Shown in pieces: positions 35,775 to 44,759 of a stretch of 64,000 nucleotides of DNA (position 1 is the first letter of the stretch; every line of letters starts with the position of its first letter). The notes beneath the pieces are model-generated. The model was not told the DNA's origin and ran no database searches. It was given only the letters and a program-made list of their open reading frames with translations. Location of the stretch: NCBI GenBank assembly GCA_041396985.1, contig JAWKXO010000002.1, positions 128,501 through 192,500 of the forward strand, given 5' to 3'. The translations under genes and the position numbers were made by a program. This DNA comes from Emcibacteraceae bacterium (GTDB taxonomy: Bacteria > Pseudomonadota > Alphaproteobacteria > Sphingomonadales > Emcibacteraceae).

Positions 35775-37145
35775 TTATTCAGCTGGCTGCTGCACAGCAT
35801 CAGTTTCTGCAATTTTAACAAATCTGCTGGTAATAACACCGGCTGTCATTGCACCATTCACATTTAATGCCGTACGGGCCATGTCAATAAGCGGCTCAAT
35901 AGAAATCAGCAATGCCACAATTTCCACTGGTAGTCCCATTGCCGGTAAAACAATCAGCGCCGCAAATGTTGCGCCGCCACCAACTCCGGCTACACCAAAG
36001 GAACTGATCGTTACAATCATCACCAGTGTTGCCAGGAATTGAAAATCAATGGTCACTCCTACTGTTGGTGCAACCATGACTGCAAGCATTGTCGGATATA
36101 TTCCGGCACAGCCATTCTGCCCAATTGTCGCCCCAAACGTAGCGGCAATATTGGCAATAGATTTTGGAACACCCAGTTTTGTAACCTGGGCATCAACATT
36201 GAGCGGAATACAGGCAGCAGAACTTCTGGATGTGAAGGCGAATGTCAAAACCGGAAAGACCCCAGTAAAGAATTTTTTCGGGCTAAATCCTGTTAAGCTG
36301 AGCAATACACCGTGAACGACAAACATTATGCCTATTGCAATATATGACGCCACAATGAATTTTGCCAATGCGAGAATGTCCGCAAGGCTTGAGCTGGCAA
36401 CAACCCTAACCATCAGTGCCATGACACCATACGGTGTAAATGACATGATCATTCTGACAAGATGCATAATAATTGACTGGGCAACATCAACAAAATGAAG
36501 GAAGGATTGCTTGTGATCTTCATTTTCCTTCATTGATTTTAATCCTGCCACACCTAAGAGAATGGCGAAGATAACAACTGAAATGATTGAAAGCGGTCTC
36601 GCACCAGCCAAATCAGAGAAAATATTTCTTGGAATAAAGGAAACCAGCATTGACGCTAGGCTTAAGTTTGAAACATCCCCCATACGCCCCTGCAGGGCTT
36701 CTGCCCGGGCCGCTTCACGCGCACCGCTGACCAGTCCTTCAGCCGTTAGGCCAAATATATCAGTGATGCCAATGGCCACTATGGATGCAATCATTGTTGT
36801 AAAAACAAGAACAGCAACAACTGATCCTCCTATTTTTCCGAGAGAGGCGACCTCATCAATTCTTACAACAGCCGCAATCATAGAAATCAGAATAAGCGGC
36901 ATTATGATCATATAGAGGAGCCTGATATACCCATTGGCAATAACATTGGTCCATTCCAAAGTACCCTTAATGGTATCAGCGCCACCATCAGAATAAAGTA
37001 GTTGGAGCGCAAAACCAAATACAACTCCCGCAGCCAGTCCCATTAGCACTTTCCGCGACAGCTTCATATCCCCCTTGCTGAATCGTGCGAGCAAAAATAT
37101 AAGGCCCACAAACACAGCCAGATTAACAATTACAGTAATCGACAT
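35775..37145 (-). CDS. L-cystine:cation symporter (TcyP/YdjN-like, DAACS family)
   Basis: The 456-residue membrane protein has the glutamate/dicarboxylate symporter core: YIRLLYMIIMPLILISMIAA, TSRSSAACIPLNVDAQV (serine-rich re-entrant loop), and FGATIGQNGCAGIYPTMLAV. The N-terminal layout and the SRSSAACIP and GATIGQNGCAG loops match the TcyP/YdjN cystine carriers better than GltP/DctA. A strong terminator follows. The upstream 378 bp gap holds a CTATC-C-GATAG palindrome at 37243-37253 that might be an operator. Confidence 0.85.
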   Translation of the reverse strand: MSITVIVNLAVFVGLIFLLARFSKGDMKLSRKVLMGLAAGVVFGFALQLLYSDGGADTIKGTLEWTNVIANGYIRLLYMIIMPLILISMIAAVVRIDEVASLGKIGGSVVAVLVFTTMIASIVAIGITDIFGLTAEGLVSGAREAARAEALQGRMGDVSNLSLASMLVSFIPRNIFSDLAGARPLSIISVVIFAILLGVAGLKSMKENEDHKQSFLHFVDVAQSIIMHLVRMIMSFTPYGVMALMVRVVASSSLADILALAKFIVASYIAIGIMFVVHGVLLSLTGFSPKKFFTGVFPVLTFAFTSRSSAACIPLNVDAQVTKLGVPKSIANIAATFGATIGQNGCAGIYPTMLAVMVAPTVGVTIDFQFLATLVMIVTISSFGVAGVGGGATFAALIVLPAMGLPVEIVALLISIEPLIDMARTALNVNGAMTAGVITSRFVKIAETDAVQQPAE

Positions 37146-37523
37146 AAATTAATTCCCTTCAAGCAAACAGCGCAGAATTCAAGCGCATTAGTCCCCAATA
37201 TTAAAAATTAGAAAATCCCCAACTCCAATAGTTTATTTAAGTCTATCCGATAGAGAAGTAAATAGTCAATTTAAAATATTATTCTTAAAATTTAAAAAAT
37301 TTAGTAAATATTTTCCATAATTGATTTTTATTAAAAATTAATTCTATTATTTTATTTTTTTTGTAATAATTTTTCTTTTGTTAATATGTAAATTAGCAAA
37401 TTAATTCACGGCCAGCCGTAAGCATATACATTTAGACCGTCAATTCTTGCACTATTTACCTTACCCAATTGCTGGGATATAGTTATTCTCATATAGACTT
37501 TAAGCTCATCCGAAGGGGAGAAA
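37146..37523. other. AT-rich divergent intergenic region
   Basis: This 378-bp gap separates the cystine symporter (leftward) from the CocE hydrolase (rightward). It is very A/T rich between 37260 and 37410 and holds no reading frame or RNA-like structure I can support. The only candidate site is the 11-base palindrome CTATCCGATAG at 37243-37253, about 100 bases before the symporter start. Confidence 0.6.
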
Positions 37524-37526
37524 TTG

Positions 37527-39410
37527 ATGAGAAATATCCAAATTTTAATAGCCTGCATTTTGACTTTTATTTTTAGTAGCACATCATTCGCACAGGATTA
37601 TTCTAAATATAGTGAGGATGCCCTGAAAAAAATTCTTGCCGATATTGCAACGGTTGAAACTAAAGTTCTGGTGCCTATGCGCGATGGCGTCGGATTATCC
37701 ACAGACATTTATAGGCCTAAAAATAGCACTGGTCCTGTCCCCACCATATTTGTACGCACACCTTATAATATGAACAAACCGGGCTTACGTACATTAAGAA
37801 ATATAGTCGAGGCCGTCAGTCGCGGTTATGCCTATATCCTTCAAAATGAGCGTGGTCGCTATTTCTCGGAAGGAAAATTTGAAATTCTCGGCCACCCAAG
37901 AACGGACGGATATGACGCACTTGACTGGATTTCAGCGCAGTCCTGGTCAAATAACAAGGTTGGCACTATAGGCTGCTCATCAACTGCAGAATGGCAACTT
38001 GCACTGGCAGCCATGAACCACCCGGCTCATGCCGCTATGATCCCACAGTCATCTGGCGCAGGGATCGGTCGTGTCGGTGAGTTTTGGGAACAGGGGAACT
38101 GGTATACAGGTGGCGTCCAGCGCATTCTGTTTTTCGTGTGGCTTTACGGCGTTGATAATCCGCTTCGAGCACAAATACCAGCTGGCTTAAGCCCTGAAAT
38201 ACGCACACAGATTTCTGAATATAATGATCTGGAAGCAAATAAACCTGATGTGGATTGGGAAACACAAATAAATCATCTTCCCATTCAGGATCTGCTAACC
38301 AGTATGGGGGAGCCAGAAGGAACCTTTGAGGAATTTGTAAAACGCACCCCCGCATCCCCCGAATGGTTTAAAGGCGGCCTTTACCATGATGATGAGAAAT
38401 GGGGTGTTCCTGCTCTCTGGTTTAATGCATGGTATGATGTATCAAAAGGCCCCAACATGGCATTATTTAATCTTGCAAGGAAGAATGGCGTGGATGAAGA
38501 AACCCGCAATAACCAATATGTGGTGGCTGCCCCAAATCCGCATTGTCAGTTTGACAGACTTGGTCCTGATTATGTGGTTGGTGAACGCAATATAGGCGAT
38601 ACGAGCTTTGATGTTGATGGCATGGTTTATAGCTGGTTTGATAAATGGCTTAAGGGGGACAAGGATGCCTTTGATCCCAAAACACCTCATGTTCAATATT
38701 ATACTATGGGGGCAAACAAATGGCAGGGCGATGACCAATGGCCGCCTAAAGCCGCAAAGGAAATGAAGCTATATCTCCGTTCCGGCGGAAATGCCAACAG
38801 CATTTATGGTGATGGAACGCTCAGCTTTGATCCACCAACGGGCGAAGGATCAGACAGTTATAATTATGATCCGATGATACCGGTAAAAACCATTGGTGGC
38901 GGTGACTGCTGTAACGGTGGACTTGTCATTCCCGGGGCCTATGACCAGCGCACAATTGAAGCACGCAATGACGTTTTGGTCTATACCAGCGATCCGCTGG
39001 AAGAACCATTGGAGGTCACTGGCTTTATTGATGCAGTTCTGCATGTATCATCTGACGCAAAAGATACGGACTTTGCCGTTAAACTTGTCGATGTGGCGCC
39101 GGACAGTACCGCCTATATCATTGACGATACTATTTTCCGTGCCCGCTACCGTGAAGGGTATGATAAAAAGGTTCTGATGAAAAAGGGCGAAATATATAAA
39201 ATTGATATGACCCCTATGACGACGAGCAATGAATTTGAAAAAGGGCACAGGATCCGCGTTGAGGTAACATCATCCAATTTTCCAAAATTTGCCAGAAATC
39301 TCAATACCGGCGGCAATAATTATGATGAAAAGGTTGGTGTTGTTGCTCATAACACAATTCATTTATCAAAAGAGCATCCGTCATATATTGTTTTGCCAAT
39401 AGTGAAATAG
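37527..39410 (+). CDS. CocE/NonD family hydrolase (X-Pro dipeptidyl-peptidase-like)
   Basis: The exported 627-residue protein (signal peptide MRNIQILIACILTFIF then AQ) has the S15/CocE alpha/beta-hydrolase domain. VPMRDGVGLSTDIYRP is at the start, ERGRYFSEG next, and the nucleophile elbow reads GTIGCSSTAEWQ, where most relatives have GxSYxG. A C-terminal jelly-roll domain follows (about 400-620). Substrates range from acyl-amino compounds to esters. An ATG at 37527 behind AAGGGGAG is preferred over the TTG one codon before it. No clear pathway partner is adjacent. Confidence 0.85.
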   Translation: MRNIQILIACILTFIFSSTSFAQDYSKYSEDALKKILADIATVETKVLVPMRDGVGLSTDIYRPKNSTGPVPTIFVRTPYNMNKPGLRTLRNIVEAVSRGYAYILQNERGRYFSEGKFEILGHPRTDGYDALDWISAQSWSNNKVGTIGCSSTAEWQLALAAMNHPAHAAMIPQSSGAGIGRVGEFWEQGNWYTGGVQRILFFVWLYGVDNPLRAQIPAGLSPEIRTQISEYNDLEANKPDVDWETQINHLPIQDLLTSMGEPEGTFEEFVKRTPASPEWFKGGLYHDDEKWGVPALWFNAWYDVSKGPNMALFNLARKNGVDEETRNNQYVVAAPNPHCQFDRLGPDYVVGERNIGDTSFDVDGMVYSWFDKWLKGDKDAFDPKTPHVQYYTMGANKWQGDDQWPPKAAKEMKLYLRSGGNANSIYGDGTLSFDPPTGEGSDSYNYDPMIPVKTIGGGDCCNGGLVIPGAYDQRTIEARNDVLVYTSDPLEEPLEVTGFIDAVLHVSSDAKDTDFAVKLVDVAPDSTAYIIDDTIFRARYREGYDKKVLMKKGEIYKIDMTPMTTSNEFEKGHRIRVEVTSSNFPKFARNLNTGGNNYDEKVGVVAHNTIHLSKEHPSYIVLPIVK

Positions 39411-39489
39411 ACCAAAAAATATTGAGGCCCGCCAGTCAATACACTCGCGAGCCTCTGATTAGAATTTTATTTTTACCGTTGACTGTATA

Positions 39490-39873
39490 TTACTCAGCTC
39501 CCGCTTGTTTTGGAGAAAGTATCCATAATACAAGGGCAACCAAAATAAGAGCCGGGACATCACCCAGCATATGGCCCATTTCATTACCGTCCGTTACTGC
39601 CTGTACTCCCATGATGATGCCATGGGCAAGACTTGACCAGATGGTAAAGGAAATCAGACTTGCATGTTCTGCCGGATTTTTGGACGCCATGATCAGGAAT
39701 ATTCCAAGCACGAAATAAATACCGCAAATCATCTGCAGATAATATTCACCACCACCCCCATGCCAGACCCAGCCTGCCGGCCAGACAAGACCCAATGGAT
39801 ATACAAATAAAAAGATAATTCCGAAGACTTTTAGAGCGAGCTTGAGATAGCTCTCACGTGTTTCATTGTTCAT
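39490..39873 (-). CDS. Small integral membrane protein, DUF6632-like
   Basis: The 127-residue protein has four predicted membrane helices. The pattern YYLQMICGIYFVLGIFLIMA, then SLISFTIWSSLAHGIIMG and HMLGDVPALILVALVLWIL, recalls the small DUF6632 family. Function is unknown. The ATG at 39873 lies 6 bases after AGGGGAG; the GTG at 39879 overlaps that site, so 39873 is the better start. It converges with the CocE gene across 79 bp that hold only a weak imperfect hairpin. Confidence 0.75.
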   Translation of the reverse strand: MNNETRESYLKLALKVFGIIFLFVYPLGLVWPAGWVWHGGGGEYYLQMICGIYFVLGIFLIMASKNPAEHASLISFTIWSSLAHGIIMGVQAVTDGNEMGHMLGDVPALILVALVLWILSPKQAGAE

Positions 39874-40037
39874 AATCACTCCCCTTTTGTTATAAAAAAC
39901 TCAAAACTAAGCAATTACTTCGAAAAAAATATATCACGCCATCTTTGATAAGTAAAACAATGTTAAATTGAGGGGCATTTCTTGAGAAAATAATGTCCTC
40001 AAATTACAGCACTCATAAATTTTAAATATCAAGAATT

Positions 40038-40817
40038 CTATATAACACCAGGGAATGCGCCGCCATCAAGCAGGATATTCTGTCCCGTCACAAAGCCGGC
40101 ATTTGCCGAACAAAGCCAACCGCAGGCGGCCCCAAACTCTTCGGGACGGCCAAACCGGCCTGCCGGATTGGCCGCCATCCTGTTCTTCCGCGCTTCGTCT
40201 TCACTAATCCCTTTTGCTTTTGCCTCACCGGCAATAACCTCTGCTATACGGTCAGTTTCAAACGGTCCTGGCAATAGGTTATTTATGGTAACATTGTCTT
40301 TCACCGTGGTTCTTGATACACCGGCGACAAAGCCCGTAAGCCCCGCCCTTGCACCGTTAGACAGGCCCAGAACATTAATCGGTGCCTTGACAGCCCCTGA
40401 TGTGATATTGACGATACGCCCGAATTTACGATCAATCATTCCGTCAACCACCGCTTTGATCAGCTCAATCTGCGTCAGCATATTTGAATCAAGCGCCTTG
40501 ATCCATGTATCGCGGTCCCAATCCCTGAAATTTCCGGTTGGCGGCCCGCCAGCATTGTTGATCAGAATATCAGGGTCAGGGCAGGCGTCCAGGATTTTCT
40601 TACGCCCTTCTGGTGTCGTCACGTCACAGGCAACGGCGGTGACTTCGCCACCTGTTTTATCACGAATTTCCTGAGCCGCTTTTTCAAGGACCTTTTCATT
40701 GCGGCCGTTGATAAAGACATGAACACCATCGGCAGCAAGCGTCATGGCGCAGGCCTTTCCCAGCCCTTTTGATGACGCACAAATAATTGCTTTACGTCCT
40801 TTAATTCCTAAATCCAT
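40038..40817 (-). CDS. SDR family protein with altered active site
   Basis: The 259-residue protein keeps the SDR cofactor fold (CASSKGLGKACA), the NNAGGPPTG motif at 87-95 and Ser140 in NITSGAV. Counting on from Ser140, the catalytic Tyr and Lys positions hold Ser153 and Arg157 (GLSNGARAGL). The C-terminus (GFVTGQNILLDGGAFPG) is normal. Such YxxxK-less SDRs form a recognised minor branch, so reduction by the usual mechanism is doubtful. It is the last gene of the gntR-racemase-SDR operon, 16 bases after the racemase. Confidence 0.8.
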   Translation of the reverse strand: MDLGIKGRKAIICASSKGLGKACAMTLAADGVHVFINGRNEKVLEKAAQEIRDKTGGEVTAVACDVTTPEGRKKILDACPDPDILINNAGGPPTGNFRDWDRDTWIKALDSNMLTQIELIKAVVDGMIDRKFGRIVNITSGAVKAPINVLGLSNGARAGLTGFVAGVSRTTVKDNVTINNLLPGPFETDRIAEVIAGEAKAKGISEDEARKNRMAANPAGRFGRPEEFGAACGWLCSANAGFVTGQNILLDGGAFPGVI

Positions 40818-40833
40818 TTTTACACTCCTAATC

Positions 40834-41502
40834 TTATCTTTTCATTATTCCGGTTGCTGCAGCAGCCATGACAAGACCAGCCCAGCAGGGGTCAATCACT
40901 GGTACTCCGGTCAGCTTTTGCAGCCACGCCCGATGAAGCCCCATACCGGCACACCCAAGTATTATGGATTTTGCCCCATAATCATCAACCAGTTTTTTTG
41001 CCATTTTTTCAATTCTTGGTCGGGCCAGGTCTTCTATTTCTAGCTCCAGCACGCCCAGATCCAGCGGCAAATCACTCGCCAGCATTGACGTTAGTCCGGC
41101 ACTGGCAATCTGTTTTTCATGACGTTTTACAGATAATTCCGATATGGACAAAATACCAAATTTACCGCCCATATTAGCGGCTAAATGCAATGAACTTTCA
41201 CCGATACCGAACACTGTACTGTACCCCTCGCTTCTAAGTTCCCTGACACCCGGATCACAGAAGCAGGCAATGACATAGGCATCTGCATTTGATCTGGCGA
41301 TAAATTCCCTTGTCAGTTTATCGGCAATGATTACATCCTCTGTCGTCTCAATTGCCTCAGGGGCATCGCTGATTTCTGTATAACTCAGGTCAACATTTAA
41401 AATTTCTGATGGTTCCAATAATTCCTTTTTTATCCCTTCGGTTACCGAACAGGATGAATTGGGATTAATCACTAAAATTTTTGGTCTTACAAACCGGTTC
41501 AT
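40834..41502 (-). CDS. Asp/Glu/hydantoin racemase family protein
   Basis: The 222-residue protein matches the hydantoin-racemase branch: INPNSSCSVTEGIKKEL at the N-terminus, YVIACFCDPGVRELRS with the first catalytic Cys, and IILGCAGMGLHRAWL with the second. These cysteines act as the acid-base pair. Members racemise 5-substituted hydantoins, aspartate or glutamate, or act as maleate isomerase-like enzymes. It shares an operon with the GntR regulator (3 bases apart) and lies opposite a hydantoinase, which favours a cyclic amide or ureide substrate. Confidence 0.85.
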   Translation of the reverse strand: MNRFVRPKILVINPNSSCSVTEGIKKELLEPSEILNVDLSYTEISDAPEAIETTEDVIIADKLTREFIARSNADAYVIACFCDPGVRELRSEGYSTVFGIGESSLHLAANMGGKFGILSISELSVKRHEKQIASAGLTSMLASDLPLDLGVLELEIEDLARPRIEKMAKKLVDDYGAKSIILGCAGMGLHRAWLQKLTGVPVIDPCWAGLVMAAAATGIMKR

Positions 41503-41505
41503 TAT

Positions 41506-42204
41506 TTATATACCCCAATGCTCAAAAATACTTTTATGGACATTGTTAATATGACGGGCCATTCGTGCGGAAGCCTGAACACCATCCCGCTTTTCAAGGG
41601 CGTCTATAATATCGAGATGCTCTTTGTTTCCCGGCTGCATCCGTTTGGGCAAACGTTCATGATCAAACATCGCCGTTCGACGGCGTAAATCACCAATCAG
41701 CTCAACCAACAGATCATTGCCCGATGATTTGGCAATAAGGTTATGAAACATATCATCAACATTCCTGAGCTCAATTGCTGTCACAACTCTTTTTTCAAGA
41801 AGCTTCTCGATGATGGCCCTCATCTTCTGAAGTTCTTTGGCATCAATATTGTTCGCGGCTGCTCTTGCGGCATCACATTCAAGTAATTTTCTAACATGAA
41901 GTATTTCAACAAATTCTTTTAGGCGGACCTCTCGCACAAATACCCGTCCCGCATTACGTTCTACAAGGCCCTCTGCCTCCAGTCTGTTGATGGCTTCCCG
42001 CACCGGTGTTCTGGAAACATTAAGAAGTTCCGCCAGGCGTCTTTCCTGCAACGGATCGCCATAGGAAAGATTGCCATTTAGGATCATTTCACTGATAATA
42101 CGATAAGTCCGTTCACCCAGATTATCATTTTCGTCTTCAAGTGCCTGATATTCCTGCAATTTATCTTTAATTTCCAACATGCTGGATTCTGTGGGTGTAA
42201 GCAT
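41506..42204 (-). CDS. GntR family transcriptional regulator (FCD subfamily)
   Basis: The 232-residue protein has an N-terminal winged helix (RRLAELLNVSRTPVREAINRL, near residues 55-80) and a C-terminal FCD effector domain (RKLLECDAARAAANN, then HNLIAKSSGNDLL and HLDIIDALEKRDG). FCD regulators bind a pathway metabolite and usually repress the genes next to them. A palindrome typical of their operators lies in the divergent gap just upstream. The regulated genes are probably its own operon and the hydantoinase operon. Confidence 0.93.
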   Translation of the reverse strand: MLTPTESSMLEIKDKLQEYQALEDENDNLGERTYRIISEMILNGNLSYGDPLQERRLAELLNVSRTPVREAINRLEAEGLVERNAGRVFVREVRLKEFVEILHVRKLLECDAARAAANNIDAKELQKMRAIIEKLLEKRVVTAIELRNVDDMFHNLIAKSSGNDLLVELIGDLRRRTAMFDHERLPKRMQPGNKEHLDIIDALEKRDGVQASARMARHINNVHKSIFEHWGI

Positions 42205-42222
42205 TCATTCGCCCTCTTGATT

Positions 42223-42260
42223 ATTTGGTATTCTGATGGTATACCAAATGAATACCAATT
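42223..42260. promoter_or_regulatory. Candidate GntR operator between divergent hydantoin operons
   Basis: TGGTATACCA (42237-42246) is a perfect 10-base palindrome of the T-GGT-NN-ACC-A form used by FCD-GntR proteins. It is flanked by ATTTGGTAT (42223-42231) and AATACCAAT (42251-42259), giving further half-sites. The gntR start is at 42204 and the hydantoinase start at 42312, so both promoters could be covered. Confidence 0.65.
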
Positions 42261-42311
42261 TCAATTCATAAAATATTTTGCTTAATCTAATGCATATAAA
42301 AGGCTGACAAC

Positions 42312-43778
42312 ATGACTAAAAAATACGATATGGTGATCAGAAACGGGCATACTGTGACGGACCGGGAAAAGGTAAAACAGGATGTCGGCATTATAAATGG
42401 CAAAATTGCCACACTTGGTGAAATCCCCGAAACGGGGAAACATGAAATTGATGCCGAAGGTCTTCTTATTCTGCCTGGTGGAATTGACGCCCATTGCCAT
42501 ATTGAACAAAAATCTTCTTCCGGGATTATGACAGCCGATGATTTTTATAGCGGTTCGGTCTCTGCTGCCTTTGGCGGCACAACCACATTACTGCCCTTCG
42601 CTGCCCAGCACCGGGGGCAAAGCCTACGTGAGGTGGTTGATGATTATATGGCCTGCGCCAAACCAAAAGCGGTCATTGATTATGGCTTTCATCTAATTAT
42701 ATCCGACGCTTCGGATGCCATCATCGGACAGGAGCTGCCCGCCATGATTGAGGACGGCATCACTTCTTTCAAAATATATATGACCTATAATGATCTTAAA
42801 CTTGATGATTATGAAATATTGAATGTCCTGGCGGCGGCAAGACGGGAACAGGCCATGGTCATGATCCACGCTGAAAACCATGATGTTATCCGCTGGATTA
42901 CAGATAAGCTTCTTGATCAGGGCTGCGGCGCGCCAAAATATCATGCCATTGCCCATGCCCGCATTGCTGAAAAGGAAGCAACCCACCGCGCCATATCACT
43001 GGCAGAGCTTCTTGATACACCAATGCTGATTGTTCACGTTTCTTCAGAAGCGGCTCTGAATGAAATACGACGAGCTCAGGAAAGGGGGCTTAAAATTTAC
43101 GGGGAAACCTGCCCCCAATATTTATTTTTAACAATTGACGATCTTGATAAGGAAGGCATGGATGGCGCTATGTATTGTTGTAGTCCGCCGCCGCGTGACA
43201 GGGAAAGCCAGGAGGCAATCTGGAAAGGGTTGATTGACGGGTCATTCACCGTCTTTTCATCAGATCACGCCCCATACAGGTTTGACAGCTCTGGCAAACT
43301 TGCCGCTGGACCAAATCCTACATTTGACAAAATAGCCAATGGAGTTCCAGGACTGGAAATCAGAATGCCATTATTATTTTCGGAAGGGGTCAATAAAGGG
43401 CGCATGAATATTCACCGTTTTGTTGAGGTGACATCGACAAATGCGGCAAAAACATATGGCCTTTACCCGCAGAAAGGAACAATTGCTATCGGATCCGATG
43501 CGGACCTAGCAATATGGGATCCTGAAAAACAGGTAAAAATAAGTGCTTCCTCGATACACGATAATATGGACTACACGCCATATGAAGGAATGATAGCTAC
43601 CGGCTGGCCGACAACAGTGATCAGCCGCGGTCGTATTGTCATTGAAAATGAAGAACTGAAAGTGGAAAGAGGGTCCGGCCAGTACCTAAGACGCGCCCGA
43701 CCAGACGCCGCCAAACCCCTTGGCAGACTGGTTCCGGAAATGGACCCACGGAAAAACTTTGATGCCAAATTTATTTAA
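42312..43778 (+). CDS. Dihydropyrimidinase / D-hydantoinase family amidohydrolase
   Basis: The 488-residue amidohydrolase retains every metal ligand: His61 and His63 in DAHCHIEQ, the carboxylated Lys154 in TSFKIYMTY with Tyr156, His186 (MIHAENH), His242 (LIVHVSSEAAL) and Asp318 (SSDHAPY). It opens cyclic amides such as dihydropyrimidines or 5-substituted hydantoins. No N-carbamoylase or beta-ureidopropionase is adjacent, so the ring product is handled differently or the substrate is not a simple hydantoin. It starts the rightward operon and lies behind the GntR operator. Confidence 0.9.
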   Translation: MTKKYDMVIRNGHTVTDREKVKQDVGIINGKIATLGEIPETGKHEIDAEGLLILPGGIDAHCHIEQKSSSGIMTADDFYSGSVSAAFGGTTTLLPFAAQHRGQSLREVVDDYMACAKPKAVIDYGFHLIISDASDAIIGQELPAMIEDGITSFKIYMTYNDLKLDDYEILNVLAAARREQAMVMIHAENHDVIRWITDKLLDQGCGAPKYHAIAHARIAEKEATHRAISLAELLDTPMLIVHVSSEAALNEIRRAQERGLKIYGETCPQYLFLTIDDLDKEGMDGAMYCCSPPPRDRESQEAIWKGLIDGSFTVFSSDHAPYRFDSSGKLAAGPNPTFDKIANGVPGLEIRMPLLFSEGVNKGRMNIHRFVEVTSTNAAKTYGLYPQKGTIAIGSDADLAIWDPEKQVKISASSIHDNMDYTPYEGMIATGWPTTVISRGRIVIENEELKVERGSGQYLRRARPDAAKPLGRLVPEMDPRKNFDAKFI

Positions 43779-43789
43779 GGATCAGCAAA

Positions 43790-44725
43790 ATGACTAAGTT
43801 ACTCAATGAAAAAGCGAACGGTGTTTATATAATTTCGGCGACCCCGTTTAATGAAGATGGTTCAATTGATATGGACAGTGCCGACAGCCTGACTGATTTT
43901 TATCTGGAAAAAGGCGTGGATGGTATAACCATATTAGGCATCATGGGCGAAGCACCAAAATTAACTGCCGAAGAGTCAAAGGCTTTTATGAAACGCATTA
44001 TAACAAGGGTAAACGGGCAGGTGCCTATAGTGGTCGGCGTCAGCAATGTCGGCATGGATAATCTTTCTGCCCTTGCCAATAGCGCAATGGATCTTGGCGC
44101 CGCCGGTGTTATGGTCGCGCCTTTTGCCGCCCATAAAACCGATGAAGCAATTTTTAATTATTTTGCCGCTGTCGATAAAGCACTTGGCTCAAAAATCCCG
44201 CTCATTTATCAGGATTATCCGCTTGCCACTAATGCCAATATTTCCGTCCCCTGTCTATTACGGATAATTCGTGAGATACCGCAAATGGTGATGCTAAAAC
44301 ATGAAGAATGGCCGGGGCTGTCTAAATTATCTGCCCTTCGTAAAAAAAGTGCTGATGATGACTTACGGCGAATTAGTGTTTTATGCGGTAATGGCGGACT
44401 GTTTCTGCCACAGGAATTGGCCCGTGGCGCTGATGGCGCTATGACCGGATTTGCCTTTCCTGAAATGCTTGTAGAAGTTTGTAATAAATTTGCAGATGGA
44501 GACAGTGACGGCGCCGAGAATTTATATGATATCTATCTTCCCCTTTTAAGATATGAACAGCAGCTTGGAATTGGTCTTGCCATCAGAAAAGAGATTTTAA
44601 AAAGAAGAGGCGCCATTAAATGTGCAATGGCACGCGCACCGGGGCCCACCCTTACAGCAGAAGACCATCGGGACATTGACAGTCTGCTAAGAAGGCTGGA
44701 TAAAAGACTGGCGTCTCTAAATTAA
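43790..44725 (+). CDS. DapA-family Schiff-base aldolase/dehydratase
   Basis: The 311-residue (beta/alpha)8 protein keeps the catalytic residues of the dihydrodipicolinate synthase/N-acetylneuraminate lyase superfamily: Tyr140 (PLIYQDYPL) and the Schiff-base Lys170 (QMVMLKHEEW). The GTTGE-type signature reads GIMGE. The C-terminal part (AIKCAMARAPGPTLT) matches degradative members that split or dehydrate 2-keto acids. Its place 11 bases after the hydantoinase suggests a step after ring opening. The precise reaction cannot be named, and it is unlikely to be the biosynthetic DapA. Confidence 0.85.
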   Translation: MTKLLNEKANGVYIISATPFNEDGSIDMDSADSLTDFYLEKGVDGITILGIMGEAPKLTAEESKAFMKRIITRVNGQVPIVVGVSNVGMDNLSALANSAMDLGAAGVMVAPFAAHKTDEAIFNYFAAVDKALGSKIPLIYQDYPLATNANISVPCLLRIIREIPQMVMLKHEEWPGLSKLSALRKKSADDDLRRISVLCGNGGLFLPQELARGADGAMTGFAFPEMLVEVCNKFADGDSDGAENLYDIYLPLLRYEQQLGIGLAIRKEILKRRGAIKCAMARAPGPTLTAEDHRDIDSLLRRLDKRLASLN

Positions 44726-44759
44726 TGGTAGGGAAAAATAGGATAAGGAAAATACATTA

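Noticed and set aside
39411..39489. Terminator between the CocE gene and the small membrane protein
   Set aside because: GAGGC-c-CGC ... GCG-a-GCCTC forms only an interrupted stem with a 14-base loop and a weak T tract, so I did not call it.
42312..43778. Hydantoinase as part of reductive pyrimidine catabolism
   Set aside because: No dihydropyrimidine dehydrogenase or beta-ureidopropionase genes in the window, and the companions (racemase, DapA-like, class V enzyme) are not of that pathway.
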